From contig NC_036443.1 of the NCBI RefSeq assembly GCF_002775205.1, positions 17,026,373 to 17,090,372 on the forward strand: DNA of 64,000 nucleotides, given 5' to 3'. This document shows positions 40,665-53,600 of this stretch, piece by piece. The position numbers and the translations under genes are program-made. The DNA is from Xiphophorus maculatus. Lineage: Eukaryota > Chordata > Actinopteri > Cyprinodontiformes > Poeciliidae. A model generated the notes under the pieces. It did not search any database. It saw nothing but the letters and a program-made list of their open reading frames with translations, and was not told the DNA's origin. Position 1 is the stretch's first letter. Every line of letters starts with the position of its first letter.

Positions 40665-43633
40665 AGACTCCATCTTCCGAGCTTTCATTCATCAGCTACA
40701 TCGTCCACACCAGTTAACCTCTCTACTGCCATCTTGTGGCTTTAGAGCTGCAGTTCACTAACCTTGTATTGCATTTTAAGAGCAGAGTGTAATGTGTTTT
40801 GCAAATAACCCCTTTACCTTTGTTCACCTTTGTAGGTCATTCCTTTTCCCAAATGCTTGTTGAAGCTGAAAACTACTGTAAAATTTGACAGTACAAATTT
40901 TGATTGTCAATTAACTCAGGCCATGACTTTTGTCATCATTCCTCTTATTTTATTGTTTTCCCCAACTCTGGCTTTCACTATGACTACTGTTCTTGCAATG
41001 TATTATATCTCTTCTGTAGTGAAAGCCTTTAGCTCAGAGCTCAGATGTTTTCTTTACCCCAGAATTAAGTCACACAAAGACATTCCATAGCAATTCCTGA
41101 TCCCACAAAATGTAACCATGCTTTTGGTGTTTGCAGGTTCTCAGTCTCACCTGTTGTAGCTGTGATGTGCTAAATTAAAAGTTCATGGCTTAACACCATT
41201 ATTGCTGTATGTTGTTTTCTTCCTGGTGCTAATTTCATTGTGCTTTTTCCACTTAATCTACTCTCAGAAAAAAATGACTGGTTGTACCTCAAGGTCAGTG
41301 CCCAGATCTGTTTAGCTGCATTTCTCTCAAAGATAAAGCAACTGGAAACGCTAACTCTGTGTAGTTAAAGGGGCAGGATGTTTTCCAGCCACTTATTATA
41401 TATAGCACAATCAAATAGTTATGACACCTTCAGTTGTTTAAAGAAAATGCTGTATATATCAAACATGACTTAAAAGAAATTTGACTTCAAAATGTAACGG
41501 CTTGAAATTGGCATCTGTCTCTTTAAGAAACTCTTGCATTTTGCCTTGAGCACGTCATCACATCAACATTACTCTTAAGTGTTTGCATTCATGGGAACAC
41601 TGTACTGATATAATAAGCTCATCAGATGTGCAGTTTCACCAGGTGTTTGCTAATTGCTGCTGCTAGTTTGAAGGAGCTGAGTGTGCTGGAGGTGGAGGGG
41701 ATGCCCTGTACTCCTGGACCAGCATTTCAGTGTGTATTTGGGCTTCAGAAAATCATGATTCCACTGTACTCTAAAATACATAATCTAACCCTGACAGAGC
41801 ATTTTTCAGCACACCGTTAAAAAAAATTCCTTACATCCATTAAGACATTGTCATCCTAAACCAGATATCAACAATCTTAATCTACAGAAATATTTTTCCC
41901 CTCTGTTTCAACCAAATAAAATTTGGCAAAATAATGCCCTACATATATATATATATATAGAATCCAAATATATTGATGTGTATGTGTACAATAGAACTGA
42001 AATGTTCGTCAATGAGATTGCAAGTGCTTATGCATCTCTAGGGTAGTTTTTTTTTTTTTTGTTACAGCATAACCTGTTGACTTTTGCATAGCAATTAATT
42101 TTTTTTACTGCATTAAATGTGTATGTCTTTAATAACTACATGCAACAGACTATATCTTTGTTGTAATGGACACTTTTTTAAATCTTGTTTTTGAAACTGC
42201 AATGCCGTTGGCATTCTAAAATTATCTTTACAAGCCTATTTCTACTATGTTAAAATTCCTTTGGCATCAACACTACATTTATCACCAGAAAGGATTGTGG
42301 AACCAGTACTAACTGGAGTTGTAAATTGTCTTTAACAGGGATTGTGTTTTTAATTTGCAAGATAAATTGAGGATTTCTTTGAGCTATTTTGTTTTTTATA
42401 AACTACACGGTGTTTCCAATGAGGGTCTTTTATTTTTTTGCTGAACAACATCATAACAGCTGTAGGTATTATAAACAATACATATTGGTAAACTAAACCT
42501 TTTAATATGTGGAAGGAAAATCTAGACTCTGCACCATACCTTCTGGTAAAAGCTAGTGATTTAGCTGTGCTGTCAGACTGAGGCTACGGAGGGGTGTTGA
42601 ATGTGGTAAGTGGATTACTGCATGTTCCTGTCAAGGCTAAAATGAATCATCTGTGAACACTTTATTGTTTACCTTGGAGGAGCTCATCGGGACCTGAGTG
42701 TTTCAGTGTTTAGTGTGAAGTTGTCCACGGTGCCATTTGGACTGTGTCTATCGCCTCTCTCCCAACAGCTGCACCTAATGTGTGAAAATTATCATGCTCT
42801 CCGTTAGCACAAATTAATCCATGAGTCTCATTGTCATATAGATTGACCTAAACCAGCATTGTTGAAGCACCTCTGGATAGATTTATTGATTTACAATAGA
42901 TTTATTGTGTTTTTTTTTCAAAAAGAAAAGGGAGTTTGTCAGCATGTTTCACCTCACAGTGAAAATCCCATGTTGGTTCCACTCTGAGCAAAGGGTGCAA
43001 AGGGTAAGTGTGACGACTCGCACACTCCACAGTTCATGAACAGTAAGTAAGCAGAGAATGTAAAGATTCCTGTATTGTTCTCTCCTCAGAGTTCATATTT
43101 GTTTTAATATGTGGATGCTAGTGGAGCCTGGCCAAACATGGTTGTCTCCGACTTGACCCGTCTATCAACTCTGTTCCCTACCAGATCGCGTCCAAGATAC
43201 CTGCACACTGTCCTCACCATCTTCTAAATCAGTTTATTAAAAATGTTTTAAGATGAGACTTTTTCTCATTTTTTAAGCTTTCTGTACTAGAATTTCTTTC
43301 TTTTTATGTTGCAAAGTAAACATGGGAATCGCTTCTTTTTGAGTCTGCAGACAGTTTTGAGAGAGAGAGGAGACAAGGAGGAGCAAGGCGTGTCTGTGCT
43401 TCATGGTATAATGATGGACTACCATTATTGGCATGGTGAGAGTTTATTTTTTCAACCTGTTCACCTCCCAGATTTTCCTTCCATCCTCTTCCTTTCTCCT
43501 CATTCACACAATGACCGTCTAATAAAAAGCACAAGGATTTTTAGAAAAAGGATCTATTCGACAAAAATCTGTTTTTTTCTTCGGAATTACATTAAACTTT
43601 GTGATATTTTTTTTTTCTTTTATTGCCTCACAG
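40665..43633. other. tkt 3' UTR and intergenic DNA before the ecm2-like gene
   Basis: The tkt 3' UTR probably runs to about 41200 (ATTAAA near 41175). A (TA)n stretch lies at 41943-41959, a T-run at 42045-42060. 41630-41820 has a GC-richer, repeat-like feel but I cannot name it. A likely non-coding first exon of the ecm2-like gene ends at about 43435 with a GTGAGA donor (GGCATG|GTGAGAG); the next exon begins at 43634. Confidence 0.4.
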
Positions 43634-43667
43634 CTGGTAGAAGCTTGGGACCTAAACCGAAGAGTAA

Positions 43668-46600
43668 ATGAGCAAAAATCCAAAAATGCAAGTTCTGAGA
43701 ATGTGGATTGTGATCATTTGTGTGAGCGGCACAATTTATTCAGAGGAAACCCAAGAATTATTGCATGACCTGAATGCAATCCTGGAAATAAACTCTGACG
43801 CACCTGAAATAGAAATGGCTACCAGTCATTCATCAGGGACTGATTCAGGGGAGAGGATTTTGGATCAGCTTATCACTGGTAAGATGACAAAACATTTCTG
43901 TTTCTATCTGCCTGCTTCCCACAATAAAATGTTCGATAAGCTAACAAATCTGGATTTAATATCTAAGTTTGTTTCTTCATGAATGTTCTTGTATGCACTT
44001 GAAATCATATATGTAGTGTAAAGAGACACAGGACTTTTTCATGTAACTTTGGAGGTAGTCTCCAAAACGTATCTTAGGGACACACATCAAACACAATGCT
44101 TTATTTTGAGATTATGATTGAAAAATTCTAAACGAATCAGGCCAGATTTGGTGGACCTCTGCAAGTTTGCTTCATCGTTGGGTGAAATAACCAAATGCAA
44201 CTGAGAGAGAAAAGCCATTCTACTTTTTAAATAGATTTTAAAAAAATAGAATAGAACAGAACAGAGTAGAATAGAATAGAATGCCTCAGTGAGGACCTTT
44301 TGGCATACCAAAAGCAAAGTGACAGGTAAAAGGAAGCATGTATTTTAGGTAAAATATGGTAACAGAAAATCATTAAGGTCAAATTTACAACATAATAAAA
44401 CAGAAAAAAACCGAATACTTTGCATTTATCAGAAATAGTACATAGTTTCAGAGAACTCTCTGCCTGAGTAGATTACTCTTGTAGGTGATAACTTCAAAAA
44501 GGGTACAAAATATTACTGAATATTTGTGCATAAAATAATAAATAATAAAATGCTATCTACAAGAGTATTGACATTTTTTGCATATAATAAAAGATGTGCA
44601 AATAGTAGCAGGAATGTAAACAACTTATTGAGTTTGAGTTTGTTGAGAGTAGTGATGATTATAAGAAAGAACATTAGGTGGATTCTAGAAGCAGCATTTC
44701 AACATGAACTGGGAAGTTTAACAAATGAACAATAAACCTAAGGCTGCCATGTAACTTAACAGCAAAAACAATTATCTGGCATGCCTATCTCTAAGTCTGA
44801 CCTTATGCCTATTAAAAATACACACAGAGCTGAAAAGATGTAACTAAGCAAGATGGCCACCAAACCTGACTAATTAAACCAGTTCTGTCAGGAGGAAGAA
44901 GCCTAAATTCCTGCAAACTCTTCTGACAAGCTTGTGGAAGAGTATCCAAAATGTTTGATTCAAGTCTTTTAAAAAAAACTATCACATCTATCTAAAGCTT
45001 ACAAAATGTATATAAATATATGAATTTGAAAAAACAATCTCACTCAATATTCTAGTATTTAGCAAAGAGAAAAATAGTTACTCTTAACTGACCTAAAACA
45101 GAAATAATTTAGCCAGACTTAATGTCAAGCTGGGAGGGTGGAAAATGATTATGTGTCCTTTTGATACAGTGGATGTAAATATTTGATTTCACCTGCGTTT
45201 CACTGACTGTTTGATTTAATTGTAATGACTCAGGAACAGAAGTGCAGCCCCAACTGGAATCAGAAAGAAAGACGGATCAGAGGAAAGCTGATCCTAAAAA
45301 GCTAGAGGTTGTCAGAGGAAGGAGAAGTGCTTGGGGCAGGAGAAGACACGCTGCTACAGTAGAGGCCGCTGCATATCAAATAGTAAATATATTCAAACAT
45401 TTTTCTGCATCATTTCAACTCATCTGAAGTCAATATTTCTGTTATTTTCCTCTTGACTTAATGATGTCACTGGTTTCCCGCTGTATTCTGCAGGCCGGAT
45501 TAAGGCAACCTCTGAAAGGCTGGAGACAGAGTGCTAAGGGAGAGATGGAAACTAGCCTCCTTATGGCGACACTGAAGGAACTTCATGCGGAAAAGAAACG
45601 ACTGATGGATAATGGAAAAACACAAGAGGAAGAGGAGGAGGAAGGTGAGGAGGAGGATAGCGAAGAGGAAGAGGAGGACGAAGAAGAAGAAGATGATGAT
45701 GACGACGATGAAGATGATGAAGAAGAGGTTTAATTTTATTCAAAATCCTGCTGTTGTACACATCATTATCTAGTGTGCAGTGTGTAAAGAAGTTTTTCTA
45801 TTTCAATTCAGGAGGAAGAGGAAGAAGAGGAGGAGGAAGAAGAAGGAGAAGAGGAGGAGGAGGAGGCCACAGAACCTCCTACTAATCAAACAGAAACACA
45901 GTACAACTCTACTGGACCTCCAGCTGAATGCCAGACTGCAGATGCAGAGATAAGCTGCAGGGGTGTCGGGATGACTCACCTGCCAGTTTTCCAGTACCTG
46001 GAAGTGAGAAAGCTTGACTTGGGAGGTGTGTGTGACAGGACTGTTGTCAGAACAACAGTTTAAGCCCAATGGAATAATACAAAATATTAAAAAGAGCATT
46101 CTATTTAATTAAAAGTTGGTGTTATCCATATGGTTTTTTTCTTTTTGAAATTCCAGTCAGAGGTTTATATACATTTATTACTTACATGAATGTCAGATTA
46201 AATTAGGGCTTTGATTATAACCATTCTTTCTCTGGAATGATCTGATGTTGAAAAATACAACTTCGGTGATTTAAGTTTTTATTATTTATTGTGGATTTAT
46301 GTTAATCCACATAGATTAAAAATTATACATGAAGACCTAAATATACATACGTAGCTTCACTAATACTTTATAAACATTCCTTAGAAAGAGATGTTTCCTT
46401 TTTAACAGTTTTCAAGGATCTGACATAGTTGAGCTGGATATTTGGAGTTGTGGTCTCCTGGCATGTTATCAAAAATTTTCCATTTAGTTGTAAATGGTTA
46501 GAAATTTCATGCCAGCACTTTGTGTGATGCAGCAGTTCTCCCGGGGCAAAAACAGCTCTTCAAAATCGCTGCTATCAATATCGTGCACAATCCACCGTCA

Positions 46601-47566
46601 TTTGGCGCCATGTTCTCTATGACTCCTCCAAACATGCTTTTTTGGAATCACTCCTTGCCCCTTCTTTTGTTGTCCCGCATGGACAACAAAACAATTCTGT
46701 AGTTTTGTCCATGTAGAAATTTTTAGTTTTGCAAAACCCTCTAAGTTCATGGTTATATAACAGTCACTTCACTGCAGACAGTGACACTGATGTGCCAACA
46801 GTTTCCGGTTTATGAAAGGCTTGAACCTTGGATGTTCCTGGGTTGTTCTTGTAAACCCTAAACAGTCTCCCTTCATTTGACTAGAGACAGAAAGTCTTCA
46901 ATCAGAAGTGCAATTTACTACAGGACTTGTAACCTAATGTTAGTTGGAATGTAAGTATATTGTAGTATGGCAATACATTTAAACTTTCAAACCCATTTCC
47001 TGTTTTTAAAAATGAGTGAAAATGTATGTTAATTTAGCCTTCAAAATTCACACATCTAATAAAATCATTCATGTTCATGATATGTGTATGGAAACTTCTG
47101 CAGATACAGGGTTTAACACACAACTGTCTTTATTGTCCCAGAGTGGATAAACCATGTGGGACAATAAAATAAAACAAAGAAAAAACAGGTGTAATAGAAT
47201 AATGTATGCAACAGGTTGATGGCAAGAAATGAAGAAGAGATGCCAAAATATGTAATTAAGAGCTCAAAAGTTTTTGTTTTTTTTATTGTGTCACAATAAC
47301 CATTTTTCAGCTACATGATTTTTTAATTATCAGAATCAATATTTGAAGTGCTAATTGCACTACATATTATTTTCTGTTCCAAGAAAACAACATCAGAATC
47401 ATCACTCCACAAAGTTTGTTTGGACTACGAAACCTGGATGAACTGGATCTGAGCCAGAACCAACTGGACGACGAGTCGTTTAGCCAGAACTGCCTGCTTG
47501 TGAGTATGGCTGCTTTCTTGAAACTGGCAGGGAAAGATCTTCATTCATCAGCTCCTTCTGCAGCCA

Positions 47567-47664
<98 letters not shown>

Positions 47665-50600
47665 TTAAGTTAGTACTCCATACACTTGCATAAATTATTG
47701 CATCAATGCAGTCTGGGTTATTTCAGTAACTGCCTTCATAAATTCTGCATTGTTGGAGGAATGTGATTCCTATCAATCACTGTGATAACATTGTCATTAA
47801 ATCTCCATAAAGCCTGTCAGCAGAGGGGACTATAATAGGCTCCCAAGTTTCCTGGTAGACGTCTGCACTGAATTTGAACTTGATAAAATGGAGTGGACCA
47901 ACACCAGCAGATGACATGGCTCCCCCAAATCATCTCTGACTGCAGAAACTTTCCACTGGACTTTAAGCAACTTGGATTATATGATTTTTTCTTCTTCCTC
48001 AAGACTCTGTAGCCTTGACTTCTAACTTAAAGAAAAAAAAAACAACTTAATACCACTTATACCAATCTTTTTTCTTCCTTGTCCAGATGAAACACTTTCT
48101 CTTGAGGCTTAAGATAAAGGATGCAAAAGGTTTTGACTATGCCCTGGCTCTATCTGTGTGCTGGTTTTTGACTCCAGCTGCCTGCCCTTTCGGTCTCTCA
48201 AAGACTTGAATGGGCTTCGTTCCTAGACCTTATCAAGGCTGCCATTGTCCCTGATGCTTGTGAACCTTTTGTTATCGTACGTTTTCCTTCCGCTTAACCT
48301 TTCACTGATATATGACATGTAAAATTAGTATTGAACACATCACAATTTTTTCTAGAAAGGTTACTGACATGAAATTTTCACCATGCGTTTGCGAAAATAC
48401 ATATAGTCCATAGATACAAAGAAACCAGTAACAATATTCAAAAATTATTCTACCTACTCTACCTGGATACATTAAATAGCTAGTGTCTATAGCATTAATT
48501 TTTTGGGCTTGTCAGTAGCTACTTTTTCATGATTATTTAGCACTAATGTCTATTCTACGATTTCGTAATTGAGCTGTATCCATTAAATAATTTATTTAAT
48601 AAAAAAAAACATAATTAAGCTTGTGTATGCGATAAGTAATTAAAAATTATGGCAATGAATAATGTAAACTGTAACATGACATATATTCATAATTCAGCCA
48701 AGGCACAAGACGTCAGTTGTAGCAACTATTTGGGGAAATTGCAGTCAGCAATTTTACAGAGAAGCTATGGATTCAAATGTTCAAATGACACACAAGGTTT
48801 TATGAATAGTCCGATACTGTGAGAGCTTGCTTGGAGTCAGCTGCACATTGTCTGAAAAACAAAACAAAACAAAAAACATGATCCTGCTACTTCCTGTTGT
48901 CTTCTTCGTTGTTTTCAACTGTAGTAACATCTGACTGTTGATCATGTGACTGGTGTGATGCGAAAAAGTGTATTTTGTTTATTTCGACACAGCCGGAAAA
49001 CCACCTCCTTCTAGCGCAAAACCTTTTTTATTGAAAACATGTTTTTTTCCCCCCCAAAAAATGTTCTGTGGTGTGAAATATATTTTTGTAATTTCAATTT
49101 GCAGAATTCTATGGTTAATGGAAACACAGCTGCTGACTGTCTAATGGACAAGCTAGCTGACTTTCCTGTGATTGTGTTGGCTATAACACAGCCATTGCAT
49201 AACATCTCCATTGAAATCAATCTTTATTAGTGCTATGCATTATTCTAATTTCTAAGAAACTGAAGTTTGTGTTTTTATCATTTGCAAGCTATCTTCATTT
49301 GAATTAACAAATACATTAACAATACAGCCTTTCTGTAATGAAGATTGGCATGAGGGATGTCACTTTTGGAATTAAATTATTTAAATAAATGAACTACTCA
49401 ACGAAATTCTAATTTGTTGAGATGGACCTGCATGGTGATATAATATTTTTTTAACAATGCCTTGTTTATCCACAAAAAAACAAAAGAATCAAATAAAAAT
49501 TTACACCAAACACAAGATCTTTATTGCAAATTTTAAACTTCTTCATTTGCTACTTTCCTCTGGTTTGTAAGCCTTTATAGAACATGTGCAGTCTTCTAAT
49601 GAGCAGATTGTATGAGTCACTTTACAGCTAGGAGTCAGGATAATTGAAGTTGCATTAACAGATGCTTTCTAAGTAAAACCTTCGATTGATTCCATGCCAT
49701 ACTCAGATCCCAAATAGACCGAGTCAACCGCTGTGTTCTGACCAATCATTACTCTTCACCACTGATACACTGAAGCCAATGCATTGAGGAACAAAAGGAA
49801 ATTATTTTTGGAAGAGTATTTTTTTTTCTCTCCTTTTTCTCCTCACCTCACCATAATGACAGAGGGCTGACGGACTGGCTAGAGGGACACTGTAAAAGAT
49901 CCTGTCCTCTGCTTTCCCTCACACATAAACCACCGGAGCCGTTTGTACCGAGAAACCTCCCACAGTGGTTTTACTAAAAATAAAACATGATAAATGACAT
50001 GGAAGAGATTCACAGAATAGCAATTCTTTCATTTGGTTCTTTTCTGTAAACTCCAAGTGGAATAGAAAATTATGGACTTTAAGTCAGGCTTCTATTTTGT
50101 CTTTTTTAATCACACTGGATATTTTATCTCTTTCTGAAATCGGGTTTTCATGAAGAACTTGACCTTTTTGAGAAAGCTGGATCTTAACGACAACCAGATC
50201 ACCAGAATTCCAGCGCTGCCAGCATCTCTAGAGGAGCTCAAGATTAATAAGAACAAACTGACTGTTCTCACGGATCACTGCTTCCAAGGTACAACCAGCA
50301 TATCCTATAGAAAGAAAAACACAAGACAAAAACTGTAAATAAAAAAAATTTTTTACAATTTTTTTAGGCTTGAAAAACTTGTTGAAGCTGGAGCTAAGGA
50401 TGAACACCCTTTATGAAGCCAGTGTGTCACCTGCAGCTTTTCAACCTCTGCAGAAGCTTCTGGAGCTGCAGCTGGACAACAACCGTTTCCGGTCCCTCCC
50501 TCTGGGCCTTCCTTCGTCTCTTCAGGTGTGCTTTTATACATTTGTTGGAACCTGTGGGTATATTCCCTAAAGTGAAGTGCCAAGTGTTTATTTTGTTAAG

Positions 50601-53600
50601 TTACAATCACAAACTTCTTAGTATAATGCTATAATTTCACAAACCAACACAAAGTCATGCATAATTGGAAAATTGAAGGGAAAGGATCCATGGTTTTCAA
50701 ATGTTTTCCAGAAAAAAAAATCTTTACAAATAAGTTCACTCGTTTGTAAAGTCAGTTGTTTTGTGAAGGCTTCAGAGGTTTGTTAGAGAACTTTAGTGAG
50801 CAAACACAATTCTGAAGACCACAAAAAACACCATTTACGTCAGGTATATTATAAAGCAATGTCCCAAAGTTGAACATCATCTCTCCGTTTTCTTCTCAGG
50901 ACTTGCTTTATTTTACATTAACCTTCTTCACTATTTTAAAGGTGCTGAAAATGAATGGAAACCTGATTGGAGAGGTGGCCTTTGAGGCCTTAAGGGACTG
51001 CATTCATCTGAAAGTGCTGAATCTGAGTCACAACTATATCGACGATCAAAGCATCAATAGCAACACTTGGACCCGTCTTAGGTACGTATCATTTGTGTAG
51101 TTCCTTAATTTGCCACAAGAGGGCAAGCTGCCCTTTGGAAGCTCTGACCAGTTTTAGCTAAATATAATTAAGTCTGAAGCAATCCAAGAGAAATAAAGTT
51201 TTTTTTTAACGGACCAGCAATAGTATACTATTGTCATAATCAATACCTCAGGCTGGTGTTATTCTCAATTACAAACTTTTTTTCTATGGTATTACAGTAA
51301 TTATTTTCAGCACACAAAGTTCTTTTTACCTTTCCTTTCCCTCACTTTCTCTTATGCAGTCATATTTACATATTCTACAAGTCATGGCAGTCTACTTTGT
51401 GTACTTAGAAGAACAAGGGTGTGATTTAGGCCTCGAGGGCAACTGTGTGCCTGCGTGTGTGTGTTTGTTTAAATATAGTGAATTCCGGAGGGTTTGTCTT
51501 TTTCTCCCTTGGATCCTTGTGAACCACAATGCAAGTTCAAGTAACGCAGAGGAATAGAGAACGAAGAAGGGAGTGCAGGAGAGGCAGCTGGAAAGGGATT
51601 GCGCAAGTTATGCACAGATCAAAGTGGTAGACAGGGGGATAAAATCAAAGATGTACAGATTTTCTTATCAAAACGAAAACAGTGAAATCCAAAGGCCATA
51701 TCAATATAATGTCCTTAATTTAACTTTAACATACTAGTAATAGTGTATTTAATGCCTGACATTTGTTGACTTGTTGATAAATGTGGTAACTGTCCCATTG
51801 GTAATTGTAAATGCTCTGTTTTAAAAGATTTCTATAACTTTCTATAGGTTTGCATAGGTACCAGATTGTGACATATTTAACCTTAGCCTCGCCAGGATCT
51901 AGTTAATTTTAAGACAATAATGCTGAATCTGCAAGAAAGCTAATTCCTTGTGGGGTTCTTTTCTTGTTGTTGTCCAAAACAGTCAAATGGTAAAATAGGA
52001 GAAATTAAAAATAAATACTTTAATGCAATGTGCTGGCTCTAGTTAGTGGAGTGCCTCTGGTCACTGTGTAGCAGTCGGTGTGTTTATTACGTCCTGCTGG
52101 AGTTTAAGCTAGAGTGTACAGGAAGTTACAGGGGATTTGGGACTGGAAGTAAAATCTGGGATCTGTCTTTGGAAGACCGGGGGGCTTACTTTAATCTTGC
52201 GTCATTATCTGCCTTCCTAATACTGTGTAGCTGGAAAATGTTAGGATAAATATGCAGTGAAACGATGACTTAAATCCCCAAAGTCATTAACATAATGGGG
52301 ACGCATTTGTTTAGTATTCAGAAGAAGTTTTTTTTTTGTTTTTTTTTACCACCATATAAACACAGAAGTTCAAGTTTGGCAAGTATAAAACAATTCACTT
52401 CTTTACTATGAAGGTAGGCTTGACTTAAGTTGATATTATCAGTGAATCTTAGCAGTCCACTACAACCCGAAGTGAATAATCACACATCAAATCTTTCAAT
52501 GTTAACAGCAAAAAAATAAAAAATAAATAAAAAAGACGCTACACAAGGAGTTTTTAAAAAAAGAAGAAAAAAAATTATACTTCATGGTACAAAAGTTCAT
52601 AGGAGAATAGGCTAAAGTAATTGTCTCAAATGGCTCTGGAGAATTATTGAAGGTTATTGAAGTTTGTAGAAGTTAATTTTTTCCTGTCTATTTAGTCGCT
52701 GCCACAGCATGACTATCTCTGCAAACTCGAGAAATTTGTTTTTCAGCCACCCTCCTGTGGATTTGCAGTGTTTTTTAACCTCGCATTTCCTATTTTTAGC
52801 TTATCTTCAGGTCTCACAATGATAGCTTTATATACAGGTATACAGAAGTATTTATGACTATGTTATAACATTTTTACCACCATATTTGTATTGCTTATGC
52901 TGATATCTTATGATTGCTTTTCAGAAAATGGGCTTTACATAATGGTCAATTATTTATATCTTTGTTGTGTTCTTTTAAAGTTCATCATTACACAAGTCAT
53001 GGATCTGTGTCTGTTCACAAACATTGGCTGTACTACTTGCTACTTAAGAGATATGAAGTGTTTTCCCTGGAATCCTTCCAAGCGGTCCGTAACTGCGCTC
53101 CGTCTTTTATCACTTTAACATTTAAAAGTGAATTTTAAGATGTAACTTTTGATTTATTTAAATTGTTTTTGAGCATTGCACAATATGACCTTGGTATGAA
53201 CTTGCAGGGAGCTCTAAATCCAGAAAAACTGGCAGCTGCTTTGAAGGGTTTCTTCTTGTGAATAATCTTCCTTGCTGCATAATTATGGTGTAATAAAATT
53301 ATAAATTGAATAAACAAAATTATTGTAGCTACTCTATGAGTAATAGACAGACCTCTCTAGACCTAACATCTTTGCTGATGTTTCTCTTGTTGACGTTGTG
53401 GAGGAAAGTAGTATGCCCTGACTCCTGACTCCTTTTTTGCTCACATTAAAAACCTTTACATATATTTTTGGAGTGATGGTTATTCCCATTTTCCGTTTTT
53501 TTTTATTGTGTTAAACAAATTGTTCTCAGACCAAATAAATTATAAAACCTCAGATGATAAAGATCATTCGCTCATCATAACTCAACTTCTATTTACGTTA

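Noticed and set aside
45561-45761. Minus-strand frame rich in His/Leu/Pro
   Set aside because: It is the complement of the Glu/Asp-coding GA repeat of the ecm2-like exon.
47416-47673. Frame ending in a long Tyr-Ile repeat
   Set aside because: It starts in a real ecm2-like exon but then reads through the donor at 47500 into the (TA)n microsatellite.
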